Below are positions 1 to 8,417 of a stretch of 64,000 nt of DNA, piece after piece. A program made the translations under genes and the position numbers. The stretch spans positions 3,906,001 to 3,970,000 of the forward strand of contig CBDFGN010000006.1 in NCBI GenBank assembly GCA_965247065.1, written 5' to 3'. The notes under the pieces were generated by a model. That model worked only from the letters and a program-made list of their open reading frames with translations, did no database searches and had not been told where the DNA came from. How positions within the stretch are numbered: position 1 is the first letter of the stretch; each line of letters begins with the position of its first letter. Source of the stretch: CBDFGN01 sp965247065. GTDB lineage: Bacteria > Bacteroidota > Bacteroidia > Cytophagales > Cyclobacteriaceae.

Positions 1-336
1 GACATTACGGTCAAAATCCAGGAAGAAGGCCGGCCGGTAGCCATTCCAATCCGCCAAGGGGAAATGTTTTTGCTTCCGGCGCAGGTACCACATTCTCCCA
101 TTCGGGGAGAGGCAACGGTTGGCTTGGTCATTGAACGCAAGAGAGAGGACACCCATCGGGATGGGCTGCTATGGTATTGCGAGAATTGCAATCATCCATT
201 ACATCAGACCTACTTCCATTTGACCAATATTGAGAAGGACTTTATCCCGCGCTTCAGAGAGTTCTATGGATCAGAAAAAATGCGGACTTGCGGTGAGTGT
301 CAGCAGATCATGGAGGCAGATCCCAGGTTTGTATAA
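1..336 (+). CDS. 3-hydroxyanthranilate 3,4-dioxygenase, C-terminal part (cut by window edge)
   Basis: The reading frame is open from base 1 to a TAA at 334-336, giving the last 111 residues of a cupin protein. The enzyme opens the ring of 3-hydroxyanthranilate with O2 to give 2-amino-3-carboxymuconate semialdehyde, in the cytosol. The fragment has the cupin strand region with LLPAQVPHSP, the family segment ERKREDTHRDGLLWYCENC, and a C-terminal CxxC pair (CENC and CGEC) that forms the rubredoxin-like second iron site of the bacterial enzymes. It lies 36 bases before the gene for ACMSD, the next enzyme of the pathway, which supports the call. The start codon and the first cupin iron ligands lie outside the window. 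Confidence 0.93.
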   Translation, partial: DITVKIQEEGRPVAIPIRQGEMFLLPAQVPHSPIRGEATVGLVIERKREDTHRDGLLWYCENCNHPLHQTYFHLTNIEKDFIPRFREFYGSEKMRTCGECQQIMEADPRFV

Positions 337-372
337 GCTACCCTGGGACTTTGATTCCTTGAGGAACGCAAT

Positions 373-1416
373 ATGACTGAGAAAACTTTTGTAGTTGATA
401 TCCATACTCATATCCTTCCCAAGCACTGGCCGGATCTCAAAACCCGATACGGATACGGTGGATTTGTGAGTTTGGAGCACCATGCGCCCTGTCTGGCCGA
501 AATGAAAATTGACAATAAGGTATTTCGGGAAATCGAGGACAACTGCTGGGATCCGAAGAAAAGGATCTCACAATGCCACGGTTTCGACGTGGACCTGCAG
601 GTTCTTTCCACGGTTCCGGTTATGTTCAGCTACTGGGCCCGGCCTAGAGACGCCCATGACCTATCTCGCATTCTGAACGACCATTTGGCCGGGGTTGTTG
701 CGGACTATCCCGGTCGTTTCGCTGGCCTTGGAACTCTTCCCATGCAGGATCCTGATCTTGCGGTAAAGGAATTGGACCGATGCGTGACTAAATTGGGCAT
801 GGTAGGCATTGAAATCGGCACTCATGTAAACCAGTGGAATCTGGATGATCCCGAAGTTTTCAAAGTGCTCGAGGCCGCCCAGGACCTCGGTGCCTGCGTG
901 TTCATTCATCCATGGGATATGATGGGCAAATCCGAAATGCCCAAGTATTGGCTTCCCTGGTTAGTGGGTATGCCGGCGGAGTTGTCAAGAGCCATTTGTT
1001 CGGTGATATTTGGTGGAGTACTGGCAAGATTGCCAAATCTGAGGATTGCCTTTGCTCATGGGGGAGGCGCCTTCCCAGCCTCCATTGGACGCATTGAGCA
1101 TGGTTTTAATGTCCGCCCGGATCTGGTCGCCGTAGATAACGAAAGGAACCCGAGAGATTACCTGGGAAAATTTTACTTGGACTCGTTAGTGCACGACCCT
1201 ACAATGCTAAGGTACATTATCGATCTGGTGGGTATCGATAAGGTTGCTCTGGGCTCTGATTATCCATTCCCTCTGGGGGAGAATAACCCTGGGGAATTGA
1301 TCCGTTCGCTTGACTTTGCAGAATCTGACAAGTCGAAACTATTAGGAGCCAACGCGCTAAAGTGGATGGGCCAGACCCAGGAACATTTTACAATGGCCTC
1401 TCCTCAGCTAAGCTAA
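373..1416 (+). CDS. 2-amino-3-carboxymuconate-6-semialdehyde decarboxylase (ACMSD)
   Basis: A 347-residue amidohydrolase-superfamily protein that decarboxylates the product of the preceding dioxygenase to 2-aminomuconate semialdehyde. It thereby diverts carbon away from quinolinate and NAD synthesis. The zinc ligands expected for ACMSD are visible: HTH at residues 11-13, His179 in FIHPWD, His229 in FAHGGG and Asp296 in LGSDYPFPLG. The length matches the family (about 335 residues). The gene follows the dioxygenase after 36 bases, and its TAA stop overlaps the ATG of kynureninase (TAATG), so the two are likely translationally coupled. The start at 373 was chosen because it gives the family N-terminus. 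Confidence 0.95.
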   Translation: MTEKTFVVDIHTHILPKHWPDLKTRYGYGGFVSLEHHAPCLAEMKIDNKVFREIEDNCWDPKKRISQCHGFDVDLQVLSTVPVMFSYWARPRDAHDLSRILNDHLAGVVADYPGRFAGLGTLPMQDPDLAVKELDRCVTKLGMVGIEIGTHVNQWNLDDPEVFKVLEAAQDLGACVFIHPWDMMGKSEMPKYWLPWLVGMPAELSRAICSVIFGGVLARLPNLRIAFAHGGGAFPASIGRIEHGFNVRPDLVAVDNERNPRDYLGKFYLDSLVHDPTMLRYIIDLVGIDKVALGSDYPFPLGENNPGELIRSLDFAESDKSKLLGANALKWMGQTQEHFTMASPQLS

Positions 1417-2690
1417 TGGGCTTTGTCAATTCGGTTGATTTTGCTCGACAAATGGATGAGCAGGATCCATTGAAGTCCTTTCGCCAAAAGTTCCTAATTC
1501 CACAGCACAAGGGTAAAGACACAATTTACCTTAGTGGCAATTCGCTGGGCCTGCAACCAAGGCAAACTCGGGACTTTGTTGAAATGGAATTGGCGGACTG
1601 GGCCAGACTGGGAGTAGAAGGCCATTTTAAGAGTAGGAATCCATGGTTCCATTATCACAAACTTCTTAAAGAGCCGCTGGCCATGCTGACCGGAGCGCAT
1701 ACCTCAGAGGTGGTGCCAATGGCCAGCCTTACCACCAATCTGCACAGCCTGTTAACCTCCTTCTATCGGCCCACAACATCCAGGAACTTAATCCTGATGG
1801 AAGATGGAGCCTTCCCTTCCGATCAATATGCACTGGAAAGCCAAATTTCCATCCACGGGCTGGATCCGGCCCAGCTCATGGTGAAGATTCTACCTAAAGA
1901 AGGTCGACCCTGGCTGGCCACAGAAGAAATAATTACAGAGATCAGAAACCGCAGGGAAAACTTGGCCTTAATACTTCTTAGCGGTGTCCAATACTACACT
2001 GGCCAATTTTTTGACCTCAGGGAAATAACAGAGGCGGGACATGAATGCCAGGCAATGGTAGGTTTCGATCTGGCCCATGCGATTGGAAACGTGCCCCTGA
2101 GCCTGCATGAGTGGCAGGTTGACTTTGCCGTCTGGTGCAGCTACAAATATCTAAATAGCGGCCCTGGGGCAACTGGAGGACTATTTGTCCACCAGAATCA
2201 TCACGACGGCGATTTGCCACGGTTGGCTGGATGGTGGGGTCATGATGAGAAAGACAGATTTAGAATGAAGCCTGGTTTTGATCCGATCAGATCGGCGGAC
2301 GGGTGGCAAATGAGCAATGCTAACGTTCTTTCTCTCGCCTGTCAAAGGTCCTCGCTGGAGATATTCGAAGAGGCCGGGCTTTCAAATTTGCGGGCCAAAA
2401 GTTTAAGTCTTACCTCGTATCTGGAGTTCGTTCTAAATGATATGGGTAGGGGAGATATTTTTGAGATCATAACCCCCCTCAACCCGGAAGAAAGGGGCTC
2501 CCAGTTGTCATTATCATTCAATCATTCCGGTAGCCTGGTGCACGAGCAAATAACCCAGGAGGGGGTTGTGGCAGATTGGAGGGAGCCCAATGTAATTCGA
2601 GTTGCACCAGTCCCCCTGTACAACAGCTATCAGGACGTCTACCACTTCGGGCAGATCTTGGCGAGAATCATTTCCAAAGTCCAACCATGA
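1416..2690 (+). CDS. kynU: Kynureninase
   Basis: A PLP-dependent hydrolase of 424 residues that cleaves kynurenine or 3-hydroxykynurenine to (3-hydroxy)anthranilate and alanine. The PLP lysine is Lys244 in SYKYLNSGPG, and the cofactor Asp lies in the segment GFDLAHAIGN. An upstream in-frame ATG at 1362 exists, but 1416 is preferred because it overlaps the ACMSD stop (TAATG) and the family N-terminus begins near there. The gene ends with an ATGA overlap with the monooxygenase gene. Neighbours on both sides act in the same pathway. Confidence 0.95.
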   Translation: MGFVNSVDFARQMDEQDPLKSFRQKFLIPQHKGKDTIYLSGNSLGLQPRQTRDFVEMELADWARLGVEGHFKSRNPWFHYHKLLKEPLAMLTGAHTSEVVPMASLTTNLHSLLTSFYRPTTSRNLILMEDGAFPSDQYALESQISIHGLDPAQLMVKILPKEGRPWLATEEIITEIRNRRENLALILLSGVQYYTGQFFDLREITEAGHECQAMVGFDLAHAIGNVPLSLHEWQVDFAVWCSYKYLNSGPGATGGLFVHQNHHDGDLPRLAGWWGHDEKDRFRMKPGFDPIRSADGWQMSNANVLSLACQRSSLEIFEEAGLSNLRAKSLSLTSYLEFVLNDMGRGDIFEIITPLNPEERGSQLSLSFNHSGSLVHEQITQEGVVADWREPNVIRVAPVPLYNSYQDVYHFGQILARIISKVQP

Positions 2691-4021
2691 AAAAGGAAAA
2701 TGTCATTATTGTTGGAGCCGGATTGATAGGGTCTCTTCTGTCCATTTTTTTGATCAAAAAGGGCTATCGGGTATCCGTTTATGAGCGCCGGCCGGATCGC
2801 CGGAAATCGGGCCGCTACGAAGGCCGATCAATAAACCTTGCATTGAGTGACCGTGGAATATTAGCTCTGCAGAGGGCCGGAATTACCTCCCAACTTTCGG
2901 ATCTCATCATTCCGATGAAAGGCCGGGCCATTCATCGCCTTGATGAGGAGTTAAGTTTTCAACCCTATGGAAGGGAAGGACAAGCTATAAACTCCATCTC
3001 CAGGGCGCAGCTTAACTCGCTTCTCATCGAAGTCGCCGAGGAATCAGGAGTAACCTTCCACTTCGAGCAAGCGGGCAAGGAAGTGGATTTTGAAAAATCT
3101 GAAATTTTGGTCGAGGACTCGACCGGCCATCAAACCCTGCTGACAAGCGACTTAATAGTAGGCGCAGATGGAGCCTTTTCTTCGATCCGGAAGGTTATGC
3201 AAGGTACTGACCGATTCGATTATGATCAAACCTATATGCAGCATGGCTATAAAGAGCTTACCATCCAACCCAATAATAACAGCAAGTTCGCATTGGACCC
3301 AAATGCGCTTCATATCTGGCCCCGGGAGCGATTCATGTTGATCGCATTGCCTAACGCAAATTTCAGTTTTACGTGTACCTTGTTCCTACCTTATGAAGGT
3401 CCCAACTCCTTCAAGTCGCTCGGTTCCCCGAAGGAATTGAGCTCGTTCTTCTCAAAATTTTTCCCTGATACCAAAAATTTGATCGAGGATTTGGAGCAGG
3501 ATTTTTTCCAGAACCCAACATCGTCGCTGATTACTATCCGATGTGGACCTTGGATCCGAAATAGGACCTTTCTGATTGGCGATGCGTGCCACGCTATTGT
3601 CCCCTTTTACGGCCAAGGCATGAATGCGGGGTTCGAAGATTGTCGAATTTTGGATGAACTGATCGATGAGCACGATCATGATTGGAATCTGATCTTGAGC
3701 AAGTTTTACAGTCAACGAAAGAAAGACGCTGATGCTATTCGGGATTTAGCTCTTCAAAACTTCGTTGAAATGATAGATTTAGTCGGAGATCCACGTTTTC
3801 TTCTTCGGAAACAAATCGAGGCCCATCTTCATGAATTGTTCCCGGAAAGATGGGTTCCGCAGTACTCGATGGTTACCTTCAGTCACATGCCTTATGCCGA
3901 AGCCCTGGCCGCGGGAGAAAAGAAGCGTAAGGTGATGGATGAGGTAATGAAAATGCCCTCAATTGAAACCAACTGGAGGGAACTTGATTTTGACCGAATA
4001 ATACGACAGGTGGAGGATTGA
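2687..4021 (+). CDS. kmo: Kynurenine 3-monooxygenase
   Basis: A 444-residue flavoprotein monooxygenase that hydroxylates L-kynurenine with NADPH and O2. The N-terminus has the FAD dinucleotide motif GAGLIGS at residues 10-16, then the family segment RSINLALSDRG. The second FAD motif GDACHAIVPFYGQGMNAG begins at residue 298. An in-frame ATG at 2576 would add 37 residues that overlap kynureninase and do not look like the family. The ATG at 2687 overlaps the kynureninase stop as ATGA and is chosen. The C-terminal quarter (LFPERWVPQYSMVTFSHMPY) matches the region that in eukaryotic enzymes precedes the membrane anchor; no anchor is evident here. Confidence 0.95.
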   Translation: MKKENVIIVGAGLIGSLLSIFLIKKGYRVSVYERRPDRRKSGRYEGRSINLALSDRGILALQRAGITSQLSDLIIPMKGRAIHRLDEELSFQPYGREGQAINSISRAQLNSLLIEVAEESGVTFHFEQAGKEVDFEKSEILVEDSTGHQTLLTSDLIVGADGAFSSIRKVMQGTDRFDYDQTYMQHGYKELTIQPNNNSKFALDPNALHIWPRERFMLIALPNANFSFTCTLFLPYEGPNSFKSLGSPKELSSFFSKFFPDTKNLIEDLEQDFFQNPTSSLITIRCGPWIRNRTFLIGDACHAIVPFYGQGMNAGFEDCRILDELIDEHDHDWNLILSKFYSQRKKDADAIRDLALQNFVEMIDLVGDPRFLLRKQIEAHLHELFPERWVPQYSMVTFSHMPYAEALAAGEKKRKVMDEVMKMPSIETNWRELDFDRIIRQVED

Positions 4022-4223
4022 CCTTACATTTGCCTTTCTTTGAATTTTTCAATCCAGTATTTATTAATTACAATTTTCCAGGCTAAAGCCCTAAAACAGT
4101 CCCATTTTTGGTAATTTCGTAGTGGAATTCTGTTGCAAGTATTTTCGAGTCGGATTAGACGGAGAAACAGAGCTTACCTGCTTAGGCGTGTTCGTATTAA
4201 TTAGAGCAACAGAGGACTAACCA

Positions 4224-4871
4224 ATGACAAAACGGCAAATACTGTTCATAATTTTTGGGGTCATGCTGGTTTTGGCAGCCAACAGTCAAAACAACGCGTT
4301 GATCGAGGACGATTATCGCCCCCAGATTGACGATTTTCGGTCCGAATTTAGTACGAACAAAACCATTCCAGCAGATGTCGAGTTGGCAGCCCTGGTAGCG
4401 CTGTCTTACTTCCCCGAATTAAGACATATCCCAATAGAGTTCGTTTACGTCGAGCAACGCGAATTCCTTATCACCAAGCCTGGGAAGATAATGGCTCGCC
4501 GGAAGAAACGTGGTTATCGTATTCTTATGACAAATAATGATGACCCTGCTGGGGGAATGGTGATAGACCGCATTGCGTTCAATGCCCTGGTGGGGGTAAT
4601 TGGGCATGAGCTGGCTCATATTGTTGATTATACCAAGAAAAGTGCGTACTCAACTGCCATGACGGGCTTCAGGTATAGTACATCCAAGAAATACCGTCAG
4701 AAATTGGAAAGAGCAACCGATATCGCCACAGTGGACCACGGCCTTGGATATCAGTTGTTCCGGATTCGGATATTTTTTCCCGAAGAAAAGTCTAAAGCCC
4801 AGGCCTCGTATCTAAATCGCGAAGAGATTCTGGACCTTATTAAGGATCATTCAGAGCCCTCGGCCCTTTGA
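4224..4871 (+). CDS. Secreted HExxH (zinc metallopeptidase-like) protein
   Basis: I do not recognise a named family. The 215-residue product begins with a short basic segment and a hydrophobic stretch (about residues 5-19), which looks like a signal peptide. It contains the zinc-peptidase motif HELAH at 128-132 and, about 30 residues later, ERATD (162-166), which could supply the third metal ligand as in gluzincins. This suggests a periplasmic or surface metallopeptidase; the catalytic function is inferred from the motif only. It stands alone, 202 bases after the kynurenine operon and 208 before the first oxidoreductase pair. Confidence 0.7.
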   Translation: MTKRQILFIIFGVMLVLAANSQNNALIEDDYRPQIDDFRSEFSTNKTIPADVELAALVALSYFPELRHIPIEFVYVEQREFLITKPGKIMARRKKRGYRILMTNNDDPAGGMVIDRIAFNALVGVIGHELAHIVDYTKKSAYSTAMTGFRYSTSKKYRQKLERATDIATVDHGLGYQLFRIRIFFPEEKSKAQASYLNREEILDLIKDHSEPSAL

Positions 4872-5079
4872 TTTGCAGGCAGTGTGTTGTAGCACCCATC
4901 AAAGTTCCCATACTTCTCAGTTGAATCCGTCCAGCAGCTGCAGGGCGAGCCTGAGTCGGCACACAAAGGATCATAGCTACTTCAAACAAAGATGCTCTTG
5001 AAAGAACAATTCGGTCCAAATCGTTATTATTTAATTTAGAACAACCTAATTTTACGGTCTAAACAAAGTAGGATATTGA

Positions 5080-6942
5080 ATGCCCAACAGTAAGAAGAGT
5101 ATTGAACTGGACAAAGTGGTTATCCGCTTTGCGGGGGACTCCGGTGACGGCATGCAATTGACAGGCTCACAGTTCACCTTTGCATCGGCAATCCGTGGGA
5201 ACGATGTAGCCACATTTCCCGACTTTCCTGCTGAGATCAGGGCCCCACAGGGCACTGAGGCCGGAGTATCTGGATTCCAGGTTCAAATCGGCAAGGTTGA
5301 TATTTACACTCCGGGTGACAAAGCTGACGTTTTGGTAGCCATGAACCCAGCGGCGCTGAAATCCAACCTTAACCTGGTCAAGGGTGGAGGAACCATAATT
5401 GTTGATCTCGATACTTTCGACAAACGAAATCTCGAAAAGGTAGGGTATCTTTCCAATCCACTTGAGAATGGGGAGTTGGACGACTTTAATCTTATCGATG
5501 CCCCTATAACCAGTCTCACTCGAACCGCCCTTGAAAATGTCGAATTAGACAACAAGAGTATTCTACGTTGTAAGAATATGTTTGCCCTGGGCATCACATA
5601 TTGGTTATTTGACCGCTCGATGGAACCAACGGAAGAGTTTTTGAAGAGCAAATTTAAGTCCAAACCGGTTTTGATCGAGGCCAACCAAAAAGCCCTGCAT
5701 GCTGGATGGAATTTTGCACTGACCATAGAAGCATTACCTTCAAATTACCAGGTTCCCTCAGCCAAGATCGGCAAAGGAACATACCGGCACATATCCGGAA
5801 ATCAAGCCATTGCCTGGGGATTTTTAGCGGCAGCTGAAAAAATGGGCAAAAGGCTGTTCTATGGGTCCTATCCCATTACTCCTGCTTCAGACATACTTCA
5901 CGAGCTGGCTAAATACAAAAGTTTTGGAGTAATCACCCTTCAGGCAGAGGATGAAATAGCTGCAGTTTGCGCCACCATTGGAGCAAGTTATGCCGGTCAA
6001 TTAGGGATCACCGCCTCCTCCGGACCAGGTATTGCCCTAAAAGGAGAAGCGATCAATTTAGCGGTTATGGCGGAGTTGCCCATTGTTGCTATCGATGTTC
6101 AAAGAGGCGGACCATCCACGGGATTGCCCACCAAAACAGAACAGGCGGATTTTAATATTGCCATGTTCGGTCGAAACAGTGAAAGTCCGGTGATTGTTGT
6201 AGCATCGAGCACGCCCAGTAATTGTTTCGAATTTGCCTTTCAGGCTGCCAAATTGGCTGTAGAGCATATGACCCCGGTATTGCTGTTGTCCGACGGTTAT
6301 CTTGCCAACGGTTCCGAGCCTTGGTTGTTTCCTAAATTCAAGGACCTGCCGGACATAAAGGTTCCTTCACCCAATTCGAACGGTGAGAACTTTGAGCCCT
6401 ACGCCCGAGATCCCGAAACACTATCTCGATATTGGGCCGTACCTGGAACTCCGGGATTTGAACATCGCATTGGAGGACTCGAAAAGGAGGAAGGAACCGG
6501 CCATGTTTCATATGATCCGGAAAACCATGAAAAGATGGTGAAGATCAGGGCCGAAAAGGTGGCCCGAGTCGCAGATCATATCCCTAAGCTTGAGGTTCAT
6601 GGAGCGGAGTCGGGACCTCTTCTGGTAGTTGGCTGGGGTAGTACATACGGATCTCTATGGACCGCCGTTAAGGAGTTGAGGAGCGAAGGTCATGATGTGG
6701 CACTGGCACACTTCAACTACCTAAATCCTCTTCCCAGGAACACAGAGGAGGTGCTAGGTAATTTTGAAAGAATTTTGGTATGCGAGTTGAACCTGGGACA
6801 ATTCGTCAACCACCTGCGTGCTCGCTTCCCTGAACATAGGTTCGATCAATATAACAAGGTTCAGGGGCAACCCCTTATGGTTACTGAAATCAGGGAGCAA
6901 ATTAAGAAGCTGCTGGAACAGAAAATGGAGGTCCCACAATAA
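5080..6942 (+). CDS. korA: 2-oxoacid:ferredoxin oxidoreductase, fused gamma-alpha subunit (KorA-like)
   Basis: A 620-residue fusion. Residues about 10-200 are the gamma domain (RFAGDSGDGMQLTG, FPAEIRAPQGTEAG). From about 235 onward it is the pyrimidine-binding alpha domain, with YGSYPITPASDILHELA (262-278), LQAEDEIAAV and the family segment QRGGPSTGLPTKTEQ. With the beta subunit downstream it would oxidatively decarboxylate a 2-oxoacid, most probably 2-oxoglutarate, and reduce ferredoxin. The beta gene follows after 23 bases. The substrate cannot be settled from sequence alone, but gamma-alpha/beta two-subunit enzymes of this layout are usually 2-oxoglutarate enzymes. Confidence 0.9.
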   Translation: MPNSKKSIELDKVVIRFAGDSGDGMQLTGSQFTFASAIRGNDVATFPDFPAEIRAPQGTEAGVSGFQVQIGKVDIYTPGDKADVLVAMNPAALKSNLNLVKGGGTIIVDLDTFDKRNLEKVGYLSNPLENGELDDFNLIDAPITSLTRTALENVELDNKSILRCKNMFALGITYWLFDRSMEPTEEFLKSKFKSKPVLIEANQKALHAGWNFALTIEALPSNYQVPSAKIGKGTYRHISGNQAIAWGFLAAAEKMGKRLFYGSYPITPASDILHELAKYKSFGVITLQAEDEIAAVCATIGASYAGQLGITASSGPGIALKGEAINLAVMAELPIVAIDVQRGGPSTGLPTKTEQADFNIAMFGRNSESPVIVVASSTPSNCFEFAFQAAKLAVEHMTPVLLLSDGYLANGSEPWLFPKFKDLPDIKVPSPNSNGENFEPYARDPETLSRYWAVPGTPGFEHRIGGLEKEEGTGHVSYDPENHEKMVKIRAEKVARVADHIPKLEVHGAESGPLLVVGWGSTYGSLWTAVKELRSEGHDVALAHFNYLNPLPRNTEEVLGNFERILVCELNLGQFVNHLRARFPEHRFDQYNKVQGQPLMVTEIREQIKKLLEQKMEVPQ

Positions 6943-6965
6943 GTGGCCCATCAAAACGTAACTGA

Positions 6966-7991
6966 ATGGCTGAAATATTAGAAGCAATACCGTTAACCAA
7001 AAAAGACTTTGTAAGCGACCAGATGATAAGATGGTGTCCCGGTTGTGGTGACTATGCCATTTTATCAGCCATGCAAAATGCACTACCAAAGTTGGGTCGT
7101 AAAAAAGAAGATTTGGTGTTCGTTTCCGGAATAGGCTGCGCCGCCCGATTTCCATATTATATGAACACATACGGATTTCATACCATTCATGGTAGAGGTC
7201 CAGCGGTGGCAACCGGAATAAAGCTCGCTAACCCCGATTTGAGCGTATGGGAAATCCAGGGTGACGGCGACGCCCTGGCCATAGGCGGCAATCATTTCAT
7301 CCACGTGCTAAGAAGAAATGTTGACATTAATATTCTGCTATTTAACAACGAGATATATGGATTGACGAAAGGCCAATACTCGCCCACCTCCCCACTAGGC
7401 AAGGTTACCAAGTCCACGCCCCAGGGTGGAATTGAGCGTCCTTTCAACGCGGGTGAGTTAGTGATTGGTTCCAATGGTGCTTTTTTTGCCCGAACCATTG
7501 ATTCCAATCCTAAGCTCATGGCGGAGGTCTTTCTTGAGTCAGCGCAGCATCAGGGTACTTCGTTGATAGAAGTCTTGCAAAATTGCGTCATTTACAATGA
7601 CAAGGCCCACGCCGCAGTAACGGCCAAAGAGAAAAAAGACGATTTCCAACTTCACCTGGAGCATGGTAAGCCTATGTTGTTTGGTGCGGATGGCAATAAA
7701 GGCCTGCGACTTAACGGTCTGAATCTTGAAGTCGTCAACTTGGATGACGCTGGAGTTCGGGAACAGGACATTCTTGTCCATGACGCCCACACCCAAGATA
7801 GTACCTTACATTTGATGCTAGTTAAGATGAAGGCGCCTCAGTTTCCGGTTGCATTGGGAATAATTCGGGCAACAAAGGCGGTTACCTTCGATCAGTTGGT
7901 TCAGGGACAATACGAGGAAAGTCGGAAGAACGCCAAGTACTCCACAATCGATGAACTCTTAAATGGCGGTAACACCTGGGAAGTGGCATAA
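6966..7991 (+). CDS. korB: 2-oxoacid:ferredoxin oxidoreductase, beta subunit (KorB-like)
   Basis: The 341-residue thiamine-diphosphate-binding partner of the preceding subunit. The segment WCPGCGDY (23-30) starts the TPP domain and, with the conserved GIGCAA Cys58, supplies cysteines typical of the single [4Fe-4S] site in this class. The Mg-TPP motif is GDGD at 99-102, continuing to FNNEIYGLTKGQYSPTS. There is no separate ferredoxin-like domain, as expected for two-subunit enzymes. It is transcribed with korA. A long stretch without genes follows (7992-8417), so the second oxidoreductase pair is probably a separate unit. Confidence 0.9.
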   Translation: MAEILEAIPLTKKDFVSDQMIRWCPGCGDYAILSAMQNALPKLGRKKEDLVFVSGIGCAARFPYYMNTYGFHTIHGRGPAVATGIKLANPDLSVWEIQGDGDALAIGGNHFIHVLRRNVDINILLFNNEIYGLTKGQYSPTSPLGKVTKSTPQGGIERPFNAGELVIGSNGAFFARTIDSNPKLMAEVFLESAQHQGTSLIEVLQNCVIYNDKAHAAVTAKEKKDDFQLHLEHGKPMLFGADGNKGLRLNGLNLEVVNLDDAGVREQDILVHDAHTQDSTLHLMLVKMKAPQFPVALGIIRATKAVTFDQLVQGQYEESRKNAKYSTIDELLNGGNTWEVA

Positions 7992-8417
7992 GGAGAATGC
8001 CATCGGGCTCGTGATGGCAATGTAAGCAATGTCTTTCAGGCACTCAGGGACCGAAGGATTGGAGCAGATTGTCGTGAGTTGGCGCCTGGCATGTATGAGT
8101 AGTTCGAGGAACACGAGAATGCAAAACACGCCAAATAGAAACGGCAAGATCTTCCAACGGGACGGTACAGGGAATTGAATATTCTGGTAGCGCGAAAACC
8201 ATGGTCCATCGTCGCTGCCTTAGCATCCAATGCTGGCTTTATTGATGATTTCTTACTAACTTCGTCGCCTCTTGCGTCAATGGAGCATCTGTATTTCTAC
8301 AAAAACGAATGCAAGTGGAAGCATAATTCAGAGAAACAGCGTAATTTTCCTCTCTGTATTTATCTGTTGTTGAGAATTTAAGATCGGGCGCAGTCAATCA
8401 CGAAAAGACATATTGTA
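7992..8417. other. Gene-free stretch between the two oxidoreductase pairs
   Basis: No convincing gene is seen in these 426 bases; the open frames here lack family features. Just after the korB stop is a short inverted repeat (GCCATC and GATGGC around 7998-8017) that could form a small hairpin, but no T-run follows. No clear TAnnTTTG box was found before the next gene. Confidence 0.5.

Noticed and set aside
8175..8381. Possible small gene between the two oxidoreductase pairs
   Set aside because: The 68-codon frame has no recognisable domain or ribosome-binding context and is probably chance.
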